Positions 42,753 to 50,878 of a DNA stretch of 52,088 nucleotides are shown one piece after another. A model generated the notes under the pieces. The model had not been told where the DNA came from. It saw only the letters and a program-made list of their open reading frames with translations, and made no database searches. The stretch spans positions 1 to 52,088 of the forward strand of contig JACKHG010000021.1 in assembly GCA_020639115.1 (NCBI GenBank), written 5' to 3'. Positions within the stretch are counted from its first letter, which is position 1, and each line of letters opens with the position of its first letter. This stretch comes from Phycisphaerales bacterium. GTDB taxonomy: Bacteria > Planctomycetota > Phycisphaerae > UBA1845. Both the position numbers and the translations under genes were made by a program.

Positions 42753-42830
42753 GCACTGCTCAAGACCAGTGGCACAGGATCGTTGCTCGGGGGCAGGAGA
42801 GGACTGCACTGCTCAAGAGCAGTGGCACAC
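42753..42830 (+). repeat. Two REP-like palindromes, same orientation
   Basis: Copies lie at 42753-42777 (CACTGCTCAAGACCAGTG) and 42806-42830 (CACTGCTCAAGAGCAGTG, perfect 8-bp arms). They are spaced 28 bp apart in the gap before the TPR/alpha-CTD gene. The remainder of 42590-43129 holds no supported gene. Confidence 0.78.
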
Positions 42831-43129
42831 CTCCCGGTGGCACGCCCGACCCGTGGGACGGGGGCGGCTTGCATCGGCGGCGGGGGGTGGTAAACTCACC
42901 GGTCGCGCGTGCAGGCGTCCCAGGCGCGGTCGGTGGCAGGGTCCGAGGCGTGCTCCTCATGAGCGGACTTCCAGGCTGCGGGTACGGCTGCGCGTCGCGC
43001 GGACGCGGTTACGAGCACAGAATAAGAATCCGCATTGCTCATCAAAGCATCAGGCAGAGATTGACCACCGGCGGGACAGGCGGCTGATCCCGACCGGCTA
43101 CCCGTCTTTTCCAGGGAAATCACCGAGTC

Positions 43130-44113
43130 ATGAGCCAGATTCACGACGATATCACCGGACTGATCGAGAGCGCGAACTTGGACGAGGCGGAGCGGCGGAT
43201 CGCGGCGCTGTCCGGCGAGGACACGCGCGCAGAGAAGCTGTACCTGGAAGGCCGCGTGGCGGAGCAGCGGTACGACTGGAACACGGCGATCGAGAAGTAC
43301 CGGGCAGCCGCGGACGTGGACGAGAACCACCGCGAGGGGCTGTTCCACCTGGCGTACCTGCTCGACCTCCGCGGGGACGACGAGGAGGCGATGTCGTTGT
43401 ACGAGGAGTGCATCGCGGAGACGCCGGCGCCGGTGAACGCGGTGCTCAACCTGGCGGTGCTCTACGAGGATCACGGCCGCTACGACGAGGCGTTGACGCT
43501 GGTGCGGGGGGTGGTCAACGAGCACCCCAACCACGTGCGGGCGCGGCTCTTCCTCGGCGACGTGCAGAACTCGCTGACGATGTACTACGACGAGGAGCGC
43601 GAGGCGTCGCGCGAGCAGCGCAGCGCGATCCTGGACACGCCGATCTCGGACTTCGAGCTGTCGGTGCGCAGCCGCAACTGCCTGAAGCAGATGAACATCA
43701 ACACGATCGGCGATCTGCTGCGGATCACGGAGGCGAAGCTGCTGGCGTACAAGAACTTCGGCGAGACCTCGCTGAACGAGATCAAGGAGATGCTCCGGGT
43801 GAAGGGGCTGCGGCTCGGCCAGGCGCTGGAGGACGGTCCGGTGACGCCGAGCGTGGGGGCCCCGCCGCCGCCGGCCGTGGCGGGAATCGCTGCGGGAGAT
43901 CCCAACATTCTCAACCGCAGCGTGGCGGAGCTGGAGCTCTCCGTGCGCAGCCGCAAGTGCCTGCAGCGTTTGGGCATCAGCACGCTGGGCGAGCTGATCC
44001 AGCGGAGCGAGGCGGAACTGATGGCCATCAAGAACTTCGGCCAGACGTCGCTGGTGGAGATCAAGCGGCGGTTGGGCGAGTTGGGCCTGGGGCTGCGCGA
44101 GTCGGCGGTCTAG
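43130..44113 (+). CDS. TPR protein with two RNA polymerase alpha C-terminal domains
   Basis: 327 residues. TPR-like helical repeats occupy about 1-160 (EKLYLEGRVAEQRYDWNTAI; AVLNLAVLYEDHGRYDEALT). Two copies of the RNA polymerase alpha-subunit C-terminal domain follow, at about 170-230 (FELSVRSRNCLKQMNINTIG; KNFGETSLNEIKEML) and 262-327 (LELSVRSRKCLQRLGISTLG; KNFGQTSLVEIKRRL). A Pro/Ala linker separates them. Aligned to E. coli alpha, the DNA-contacting Arg265 and Asn268 equivalents are present in the first domain (Arg180, Asn183); the second keeps Arg (273) but has Lys at the Asn site. The N-terminal assembly domain of alpha is absent. It could touch UP-element DNA or activators, or anchor a TPR partner to promoters; its role is inference. 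Confidence 0.85.
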   Translation: MSQIHDDITGLIESANLDEAERRIAALSGEDTRAEKLYLEGRVAEQRYDWNTAIEKYRAAADVDENHREGLFHLAYLLDLRGDDEEAMSLYEECIAETPAPVNAVLNLAVLYEDHGRYDEALTLVRGVVNEHPNHVRARLFLGDVQNSLTMYYDEEREASREQRSAILDTPISDFELSVRSRNCLKQMNINTIGDLLRITEAKLLAYKNFGETSLNEIKEMLRVKGLRLGQALEDGPVTPSVGAPPPPAVAGIAAGDPNILNRSVAELELSVRSRKCLQRLGISTLGELIQRSEAELMAIKNFGQTSLVEIKRRLGELGLGLRESAV

Positions 44114-44179
44114 TTCGACATTTCACATCTGTTCTGACGCACCGTGGGGGTGGGTTCCTGCGGGAGCCGGTTGGATTCT

Positions 44180-44241
44180 GTTCTGTCCGCTCCCTTACGG
44201 TCGCGGCTCTGTTCTGTCCGCTCCCTTACGGTCGCGGCTCT
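44180..44241 (+). repeat. Perfect 31-bp tandem repeat, two copies (PLPYGRGS type)
   Basis: Copies at 44180-44210 and 44211-44241 are the same at every base. Each begins GTTCTGTCCGCTCCCTTACG and ends GTCGCGGCTCT. A third copy, inverted, is at 4215-4243. It lies 66 nt past the stop of the TPR/alpha-CTD gene. Confidence 0.88.
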
Positions 44242-44330
44242 GATTGGCTCGCTTGCGGGTCGGATCTTCGCGTACTCATTTCGCATCTTCGCTCGTTGGC
44301 GCGACACTGCCTGACCGCGACAATGGCCTT

Positions 44331-45610
44331 ATGGGTTGGAATCTCTGCGCGCAGCGTGGTGCGGCGCGGACAGCACGGATGCACTGGGATCGGCGGCGGC
44401 GACGCGCGGCGCAGCTCATGGTGTGGGCGGCGGCGGGGTCGTGGGCGCTGAGCGGTTGCGGGCCGGAGCCGCCGCCGAAAATCGCGCCGGTGCTCGACGT
44501 GCGGCCGGTGCGCGTGCTGCTGCTCGATGCCCCGGCGTGCCAGGTGCGGGTGACGGGGCCGTATACCATCGTCGACGCGGGCGGCACGGTTTATCTCAAG
44601 GGCGAGGAACTCGACTGGACCGAGGTCCGCGGGGAGGGCGGGCTGCGGGTCGGTGACGGCGCGGTGGTCGCGGGTCCGCTGGTGGTCGAGACCGAAGCGC
44701 TGCTGCAGGTGGGGACAGGCAGCGAGGCGACGCAAAGCAGCGGTACAGAGCCGGCTGGAGCTGTCCGCGCGGCGGCGGCGTGTGGCGTCATCAACCACGT
44801 GGACATCAGGCGTACGTTGCGGGGGTGGTGTCGCAGGAGTCGTGGCCGACGTTTCACGACGAGGCGCTGCAGGCCCAGGCGGTGGCGTCGCGAACCTACG
44901 CGCTCTACATCATGAGCGAGCGGGACAAGCGGCTGTTCGATCTGCGGGCGGGCGAGGGCGACCAGGTGTATCGCGGCGTGCGGCGCGACGCGTTCGGGCG
45001 GCGGGCGGCGGAGGCGGTCGACGCGACGCGGGGCGTCGTGCTGAGCGCGCGGACGCCGAAGGGGCTGCGGATCTTCTGCGCGTACTACTCAGCCGCGTGC
45101 GGCGGGCACACGCAGAGCGTGACGGACTACATGGGGGGCGGGGACGCGCCCGAGCCGCTCGCCCACGGCGTCGCGTGCGACTTTTGCCGCATCGCGAAGG
45201 GGGAGGCGTACCGGTGGAAGCCGCGGAGCATCGCGAAGGTCGAGTTGCTCGGGCGGCTGAAGGACCGCGACGAGGCGTTCGCCGACTGGACGGAGATCGC
45301 GACGGTCGCGGTGACGGGCACGACGGAGTTCGGACGGATCGGCCAGGTGACGCTGACGGGCGCGGACGACGCGAAGGTCGTGATGGGGCCGGAGACGTTC
45401 CGCCTCGCGGTCGGCAGCCGCGTGATGCGCAGCACCGACTGCACGTTGACCGACCTGGGCGACACCCTGGAATTCACCAACGGCAAGGGCTTCGGGCACG
45501 GCGTGGGAATGTGTCAGTGGGGTGCGGAGGGGCAGGCCCGGGCCGGGCGGCAGGCGAGCGTCATCCTGCACCACTACTATCCCGGAGCGCAGATTGTGCG
45601 GGCGTATTAG
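44331..45610 (+). pseudogene. SpoIID/LytB domain lipoprotein, frame-broken near 44735-44812
   Basis: The first frame gives a lipoprotein signal (VWAAAGSWALSGC, Cys43) and the N-terminal half (VRVLLLDAPACQVRVTGPYT). The frame from 44780 gives the SpoIID core: YVAGVVSQESWPTFHDEALQ, then AQAVASRTYALYIMSERDKR, YSAACGGHTQS and GKGFGHGVGMCQWGAEG. The joint is INHVDI then YVAGVV; inserting one G into GACATCAGGCG restores the frame there, and a second small indel lies near 44735. SpoIID-type proteins are lytic transglycosylases that cleave glycan strands lacking stem peptides; the outer-membrane/periplasmic setting here is inferred from the lipobox. The conserved motifs on both sides argue for sequencing error rather than decay. 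Confidence 0.8.
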
Positions 45611-45648
45611 GCGAGTGGGAAGGTGGAAAAGTGGGAAAGTGAGAAAGG
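45611..45648 (+). repeat. Quasi-periodic GTGGGAAAGTGAG repeat
   Basis: GGTGGAAAAGTGGGAAAGTG lies directly after the SpoIID-like stop. It is the same family as 36007-36049. The rest of the gap to 45746 includes a piece of the GCGCCCTCCGG repeat (45701-45724). Confidence 0.65.
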
Positions 45649-45746
45649 GGGGATGGGGCGGCGGGACAGAGGGTTGGGCGGGTTTGTTCTTGCGGTTTTT
45701 GCCCGGGGGCTTGCGCCCTCCGGCTTTGGTGTTGGGAAGTTAGCTG

Positions 45747-48506
45747 ATGGCCAAGACGTTCTATGTCATTGATGGGCATGCGCAGATCTACCGGTCTTAC
45801 TATGCGCCGTTTCGGCCGCTGACGAGTCCAGCCGGTGAGCCTACGCGGGCGACGTACGTGTTTTTCTCGTCGCTGTTCAACCTGCTCCGCGAGCGCAAGC
45901 CGGATTACCTCGCGATGGTGCTCGACGCGGGCGACGAGACCGTGTTTCGCTGCGATATTTACCCGGAGTACAAGGCCCACCGCGACCCGCCGCCGGAGGA
46001 TCTGCCGCCGCAGGCCGACCGGATCGTGCAGATCATGCGCCTGCTCGGCGTGCCGGTTTTCTGCCAGCAGGGCTTCGAGGCGGACGACCTGATGGCGACG
46101 CTCGTGCGGCGGATGGCGGACGACGCGGACGTGCACACCTACCTGGTGAGCAAGGACAAGGACCTCGAGCAGCTCATCACCGATAAGGCTTTTCTCTACG
46201 ACCCGGGCAAGGGCGAGGTGATCGACCGGGCGTACCTGCTGGAGAACAAGGGGTACGCGCCGGAGCAGGTCATCGACGTGCAGACGCTGTGCGGGGACAC
46301 GGTGGACAACATCCCGGGCGTGAAGGGGGTGGGGCTCAAGACCGCCGCCAAGCTCATTGCGAAATACGGTACGGCCCAGGCGGTGGTGGACCACGCCGAC
46401 GAGCTGACCCCGAAGCAGCGCGAGAACGTGCTGGCGTTCGCCGCGCAGCTTCCCATCACGCGGCAACTGGTGACGCTGAAGGACGACGTCGCGTTCGATT
46501 TTGCGCTCGAGCGGGCGCGCTACCTCGGGTTGAACGCGGACGCGGTCGCCCCGGTCTTCATGGAGCTGGGTTTCGAGCGGCTGATCGAGCAGTTGGAGAA
46601 GCTCCAACCGGCGGGCGACGCAGGCGGGGCAGCCGGCGCGGGCCAGGCGGGCGGGGGCGACAGCGCCGCGGCTCCGGCGGGGATGCTGTTTGCACCCGGG
46701 CCGACGCAGACCGACGCGGTGTACGAGCTGGTGGACGACGTCGCCAAGCTCGCGGCCCTCGGCCGCAAACTCGCCGGCGTGCAGGTGCTGGCGCTGGACA
46801 CCGAGACGACCGGGCTGAACCCGGTGGCGTCGCAGCTCGTGGGGATTTCCCTGGCGTGGGAGGAGGGGCGGGCGTACTACGTCCCGCTGCGCGCCGCGGT
46901 GGGGCAGGTGGTGCCGCGGGCGGACGTGCAGCGTGTGCTGGGGCCGGTGTTGGCCGACCCGGCGGTGCGGAAGGTCGGGCAGAATCTCAAGTACGACCTG
47001 GTGGTGCTGCGCGCCTGCGGGCTGCCGGTCGCGGGCGTGCACTTCGACACGATGATCGCGAGTTTCGTGCTGGAGCCGCTGCGCCGCTCGCACGGGATGG
47101 ACGCGCTGGCCCTCGAGCTGCTCGGGCACCGGACGATCCCGATCACCGACCTGATCGGCAAGGGGAAAAACCAGATCAGCCTCGACCAGGTGGATACGCT
47201 GCACGTCGCGGAGTACGCGGGCGAGGACGCGGAGGTGACCTGGCGGCTGTACGAGAAGCTGCGTCCGCAGGTCGAGGCGAGCAGCACGCGGAGGCTCTTC
47301 GAGGCGACGGAGATGCCGCTCGTCGAGGTGCTCGCGGAGATGGAGTTCAACGGGGTCGCGCTCGACGTCGGCGTCCTCGCGGACATGAGCGACGAGCTGG
47401 CCGACCGGATGATCGCGCTGCAGCGCGAGGTGCACCAGGCGGCTGGTCACGAGTTCAACATCGACTCGACGAAGCAGTTGGCGACGGTGCTCTACGACGA
47501 GTGCGGGCTGCCGGCGCTGAAGAAGACGGCGACGGGGCGGAGCACCGACGCGGACACGCTCGAGCGGCTGGCCGCGGAGACGGACCATGTGATTCCCAAG
47601 CTGATGCTGGAGTACCGCGAGCTGGCCAAGCTGAAGGGCACCTACCTGGACACGCTGCCGCGGATGGTCTGTGCACGCACCGGGCGGGTGCACGCGGGCT
47701 TCAACCAGACCGGGGCGGTGACCGGGCGGTTGTCGTCGAGCGATCCGAACCTGCAGAACATCCCCGTGCGGACGGAGATCGGGCGGCGGATCCGCGGGGC
47801 GTTCGTCGCGGGTGCGGACGACGCGGTGCTGCTGGTCGCGGACTACTCGCAGATCGAGCTGCGCATCCTGGCGGCGTTCTCGCAGGACGAGGCGCTGCTC
47901 GCGGCGTTCAAGGCCGGTGAGGACATTCACAAGGCCGTCGCGGCGCAGGTGAACGGCGTGCCGCTCGCGAGAATCACGCCGGAGCAGCGCTATGACGAAG
48001 GCGGTGAACTTCGGGATCATCTACGGGCAGACCGCGTTCGGGCTCGCGCGCTCAGCATCTCCGAAGACGAGGCAGCGTTCATCGACCGCTACCACGCGCG
48101 CTTCCCGCGGATGAAGGCGTACATCGACTCCGTGATCGCGGACGTGCGCGCGACGGGCTATGCCCAGACGATCCTCGGGCGGCGGCGGCCGATCGCGGAG
48201 CTGCACTCGCGGAACCGCCAGCAGGTGGCCCTCGGCGAGCGGCTCGCGGTGAACACGGTGATCCAGGGCAGTGCAGCCGACCTGATCAAGCAGGCGATGG
48301 TGGACATTCACCGGGCAATCCAGGCGGGCGGCCTCGCGACCAGGATGCTCATCCAGGTGCACGATGAACTGGTCTTCGAGGTGAAGAAGCCGGACGTCGA
48401 GGCGCACACGGCCCTGATCCGCGAGAAGATGACGACGGCGCTTCCGCTGGACGTACCCATCGTGGTGGACATCGGGGTGGGCAGGAGCTGGCTGGAGGCG
48501 AAGTGA
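45747..48506 (+). CDS. polA: DNA polymerase I, with a two-indel scar across polymerase motif B
   Basis: 919 residues. The 5'-3' exonuclease is at 1-290 (FYVIDGHAQIYRSYYAPFRP; FCQQGFEADDLMAT; VSKDKDLEQLI), followed by an Ala/Gly-rich linker. The 3'-5' exonuclease has DTETTGL (Asp351, Glu353), GQNLKYDLVVL and YAGEDAEVTWRLY, so proofreading looks intact. The polymerase has motif A VADYSQIELR (Asp699) and motif C IQVHDELVFE (Asp873). Between them the main frame reads EQRYDEGGELRDHLRADRVR, which is wrong. One frame over, positions 47992-48050 read MTKAVNFGIIYGQTAFGLAR, the true motif B (O-helix). Two indels about 57 nt apart therefore bracket the essential helix; sequencing error is far more likely than a dead enzyme. 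Role: Okazaki fragment processing and repair synthesis. Confidence 0.93.
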   Translation: MAKTFYVIDGHAQIYRSYYAPFRPLTSPAGEPTRATYVFFSSLFNLLRERKPDYLAMVLDAGDETVFRCDIYPEYKAHRDPPPEDLPPQADRIVQIMRLLGVPVFCQQGFEADDLMATLVRRMADDADVHTYLVSKDKDLEQLITDKAFLYDPGKGEVIDRAYLLENKGYAPEQVIDVQTLCGDTVDNIPGVKGVGLKTAAKLIAKYGTAQAVVDHADELTPKQRENVLAFAAQLPITRQLVTLKDDVAFDFALERARYLGLNADAVAPVFMELGFERLIEQLEKLQPAGDAGGAAGAGQAGGGDSAAAPAGMLFAPGPTQTDAVYELVDDVAKLAALGRKLAGVQVLALDTETTGLNPVASQLVGISLAWEEGRAYYVPLRAAVGQVVPRADVQRVLGPVLADPAVRKVGQNLKYDLVVLRACGLPVAGVHFDTMIASFVLEPLRRSHGMDALALELLGHRTIPITDLIGKGKNQISLDQVDTLHVAEYAGEDAEVTWRLYEKLRPQVEASSTRRLFEATEMPLVEVLAEMEFNGVALDVGVLADMSDELADRMIALQREVHQAAGHEFNIDSTKQLATVLYDECGLPALKKTATGRSTDADTLERLAAETDHVIPKLMLEYRELAKLKGTYLDTLPRMVCARTGRVHAGFNQTGAVTGRLSSSDPNLQNIPVRTEIGRRIRGAFVAGADDAVLLVADYSQIELRILAAFSQDEALLAAFKAGEDIHKAVAAQVNGVPLARITPEQRYDEGGELRDHLRADRVRARALSISEDEAAFIDRYHARFPRMKAYIDSVIADVRATGYAQTILGRRRPIAELHSRNRQQVALGERLAVNTVIQGSAADLIKQAMVDIHRAIQAGGLATRMLIQVHDELVFEVKKPDVEAHTALIREKMTTALPLDVPIVVDIGVGRSWLEAK

Positions 48507-48514
48507 ATGACGGC

Positions 48515-48599
48515 AGGGATTGAGGATTAAGGGATTAAGGGACTAAAGGTTGAGATGAGGGATTCAGGGACTGTGGGAGTAAGGGATGGTGACTGGGGG
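48515..48599 (+). repeat. Quasi-periodic GGGATTAAGGGACTAAAGG repeat after polA
   Basis: GAGGATTAAGGGATTAAGGG and looser repeats of the same 8-9 nt unit continue to 48599. This is a simple-sequence-like spacer string 9 nt after the polA stop. Confidence 0.65.
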
Positions 48600-48734
48600 C
48601 ACCACTGCGGCTAATGCAGAGCTTTGCACCTAGCTCGCCAGTGATGGGCAGGGTGAGCGACCTTGCGGTGCAACTCACGATCGTGCGTTGTGCATGGCTG
48701 TGGTCCAGTGACAACGGCATCCGGAGGCAGTGCG

Positions 48735-49488
48735 ATGGCCTTTGACGTGTACGTGGGGACAATGACGCAGTACTTCCGGCGCGTTGGGGAAAATATTGTA
48801 ACAAACCTGCGGGACCGTGGCCAGCGTTTGGAAGATGGTCTACGCAGGCAGGAAGCCTGCGCGCCGCCTCCCACCAGACAGGTCCGTGCCGCAGTAAACG
48901 CGTGGCGGGAGGGTCTCAGCAGGGCGACAGCGAGCACAGGCAATCCCGTTGGACTGGGATGAGCGGCGACAAACCATATTTTACCGACCGACCCGGTTGG
49001 GGGCGGATACAGCTCATTGCTCGTTTGGGCTGCTCACGCGGAGCACTCTGACCTCCCTGTTCCTGAGGCTGTGCCCGGAGTCGTGGGCGGATGAGCGAGG
49101 CCTACTCGCGGTCGACGGCCGACGGCTCGATCGCGCTACGCCAGGCTGCTGACCTGCGAGTTGTGGCTGCCGGACGAGTTTTCGGCGGTATTAGCGCTGC
49201 CCAATGTCGCGACGGATCAGCGCAGCGCATGGGCTCGGTGTTTCGACTGAAGACGAACTCGATGAGTTGCACGCAGCGACAGCCAGCGCTGGTAGCTGCA
49301 GGCGTTGCCCCAGCCCGCCGCCTCCGCCGCCCAGGTGGGTTTCTTTGACCGATTACGCGGGCGAGGCGCGTGTTCTGGAGGCACGCCGCCGCGGATTCGT
49401 GGATGCCGCGGGATGGGGTCTTCGTATTTTTCGGCAACTGGCGGACCAGGCGTGCACGCACCGTCTGCCGATGATGTTGCACTATTGA
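48735..49488 (+). pseudogene. Hypothetical cytoplasmic protein, broken by several indels
   Basis: ATG 48735 opens AFDVYVGTMTQYFRRVGENI. Coherent, protein-like segments follow in different frames: VNAWREGLSRATASTGNPVG (to 48960) and LGWDERRQTIFYRPTRLGAD directly after. CELWLPDEFSAVLALPNVAT then spans about 49153-49212, and LGVSTEDELDELHAA and EARRRGFVDAAGWGLRIFRQ run to the TGA at 49488. At least three frame changes are needed. I do not know a family name. The composition is that of a soluble globular protein of about 250 residues. Error or decay cannot be told apart here. Confidence 0.55.
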
Positions 49489-49532
49489 GCGGGCGATTAT
49501 GGGCGGGCTGAGGCGCGGGGGGCGCGATGTAG

Positions 49533-50232
49533 ATGGCGATGGAATACCACCATGGGCGGCATATGCCTCCTGCCGGAGGGCCAGGTTCAGCGGCGAATGC
49601 CGCGATTCTGGACAAGCGCGAAACGGTACATGCGGCGGAGCTTTCCGCGGCAGTACGGGAGTGTACGCTCGAGGGCTCGGTGGGCTACTGCGCGTACAGC
49701 AACAGCGACAATCCGGTGCTGCCTGGAGAACTGGGGCGGCCGGTGGATGACTAGTACGAGCAGGCCGCGCAGCCTCGTGGCCGACTCGCTGCTGTGGTTC
49801 ATGTGGGAGAACCAGGGGTGTGCAACTGGGCCGTGCGGCTCGACGGAACGGCTGATCCCCAGTGGTCGTGGAACGGATTCAGGCCCGCACGAAGTATGGC
49901 AGCCGGCGGCTGATTCGTTCAGCGATTTCGTTTTTCTGCCAGATCTGGGACTTTCCAGCCAGCCAGGGCACGCTGCGGCATCAGGGGGCGTGGACTGGCC
50001 GCCAACGCCTCAATTTCTGCGGCGGACATTCACCGCTGGGGTCACGACCTACACGCTGGCCGGGCCGACGAACACCGATTTCACACGCCGTGGGGCGGAT
50101 CCTGATCTGGCACTCGCCGGACGGTGGGACATATTGGAACCTGGTGGCAAACTCGGGCGACGGGTTGCAGGAACTGATCCAGGCCGTGTCGTGCTGCGCC
50201 AACCTGCGCGACTGGCACTCGAGGTGCGATGA
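49533..50232 (+). pseudogene. Second broken hypothetical gene, possibly SUKH/SMI1-like
   Basis: Segments that read as protein lie in several frames. AVRECTLEGSVGYCAYSNSD, NPVLPGELGRPVDD and RSLVADSLLWFMWENQG come first, followed by CNWAVRLDGTADPQ and HEVWQPAADSFSDFVF. The LLWFMWENQGvCnWAVRLDG and FSDFVF pattern is reminiscent of SUKH-type immunity proteins. Stops and frame changes occur at least four times, and the 5' end is uncertain. It follows the 48735 gene closely. The SUKH suggestion is weak and is given only as a lead. Confidence 0.4.
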
Positions 50233-50334
50233 AGCGGGCAGGGCGGCAGTGCTTTGAAGTGCGGAAGTGGCATAGGTGGGCACCGCCACCAGCCGCAACC
50301 AACCCGCGCGCACCGCAACCCGCGCCGCCTGCCT

Positions 50335-50394
50335 CGCCCGGAGGGCGCCAGATGTTAGCCAGCGGGCGCCAGCCCCTGGACCCTGGCATTCCCC
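50335..50394 (-). repeat. Inverted copy of the GGGGCTGGCGCCC repeat
   Basis: The bottom strand carries CAGGGGCTGGCGCCCGC, TAACATCTGGCGCCCTCC and GGGCG in the same order as 39629-39681. Just left of it, at 50275-50290, is a GGTGGGCACCGCCACC palindrome like the one inside 31527-31700. Confidence 0.7.
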
Positions 50395-50422
50395 AACACC
50401 CCCCCCGCCTCCGGAGGACGCG

Positions 50423-50496
50423 GAACCACGAATGAACACGAATGGACACCAAGGAGCCCGAGCCTCCAGCCGATGATTCGTGTCCCTTCGCGGTTC
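50423..50496. repeat. 74-bp MITE-like element with inverted ends
   Basis: GAACCACGAATGAACACGAA (50423-50442) returns inverted as TTCGTGTCCCTTCGCGGTTC (50477-50496), with three mismatches. The ends match those of 31527-31700. A quasi-periodic ACTCCGGACTCCGGACTCC-like string follows at 50510-50547. Confidence 0.68.
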
Positions 50497-50713
50497 TCTC
50501 CGTTCCGCCTCCGGTCTCCGGACTCCGGACTCCAGACTGCAATCTCCCGCCCATCCACCGCAACGGCGCCGACCTCAGAACCCCGGCAGCCATGCCGGGG
50601 CCAGGCGTGCTGCCGACGTGAGGACATGATTCGCGCGGGTGCGGTCGTCCACGCCATGTTGCCTTCATCGATCGCTCCTCCTCCGCACCGCCACTGGGAT
50701 TACCCAACGACGA

Positions 50714-50878
50714 GTGAAGTCCCCGTCTCCTGCCCCGGAGTTAGACCCGGCAGGAGATTTCATCTATGATCCACACTACGCAAATCGGGACTATCGGCAT
50801 TTGGCACGAGGTCTACTTGATGATGCACGGGGTGGCTATTTTGCCGTTCGGGCATCAGCGATAAAGGTGGGTCCATGA
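50714..50878 (+). CDS. Possible small protein or gene remnant coupled to the lipoprotein gene
   Basis: From GTG 50714 the frame reads KSPSPAPELDPAGDFIYDPH and YANRDYRHLARGLLDDARGG, ending ...ASAIKVGP at TGA 50876-50878. That stop overlaps the next ATG in an ATGA junction. The ordinary amino-acid mix and the overlap suggest it is, or was, coding. The frame is open further left to 50639 with Arg/Ser-rich sequence, so it may be the tail of a degraded gene. No family recognised. Confidence 0.4.
   Translation: MKSPSPAPELDPAGDFIYDPHYANRDYRHLARGLLDDARGGYFAVRASAIKVGP

Noticed and set aside
47991..48050. A variant DNA polymerase I lacking motif B
   Set aside because: The correct KAVNFGIIYG helix is present one frame over between two indels, so a novel enzyme form is not supported.
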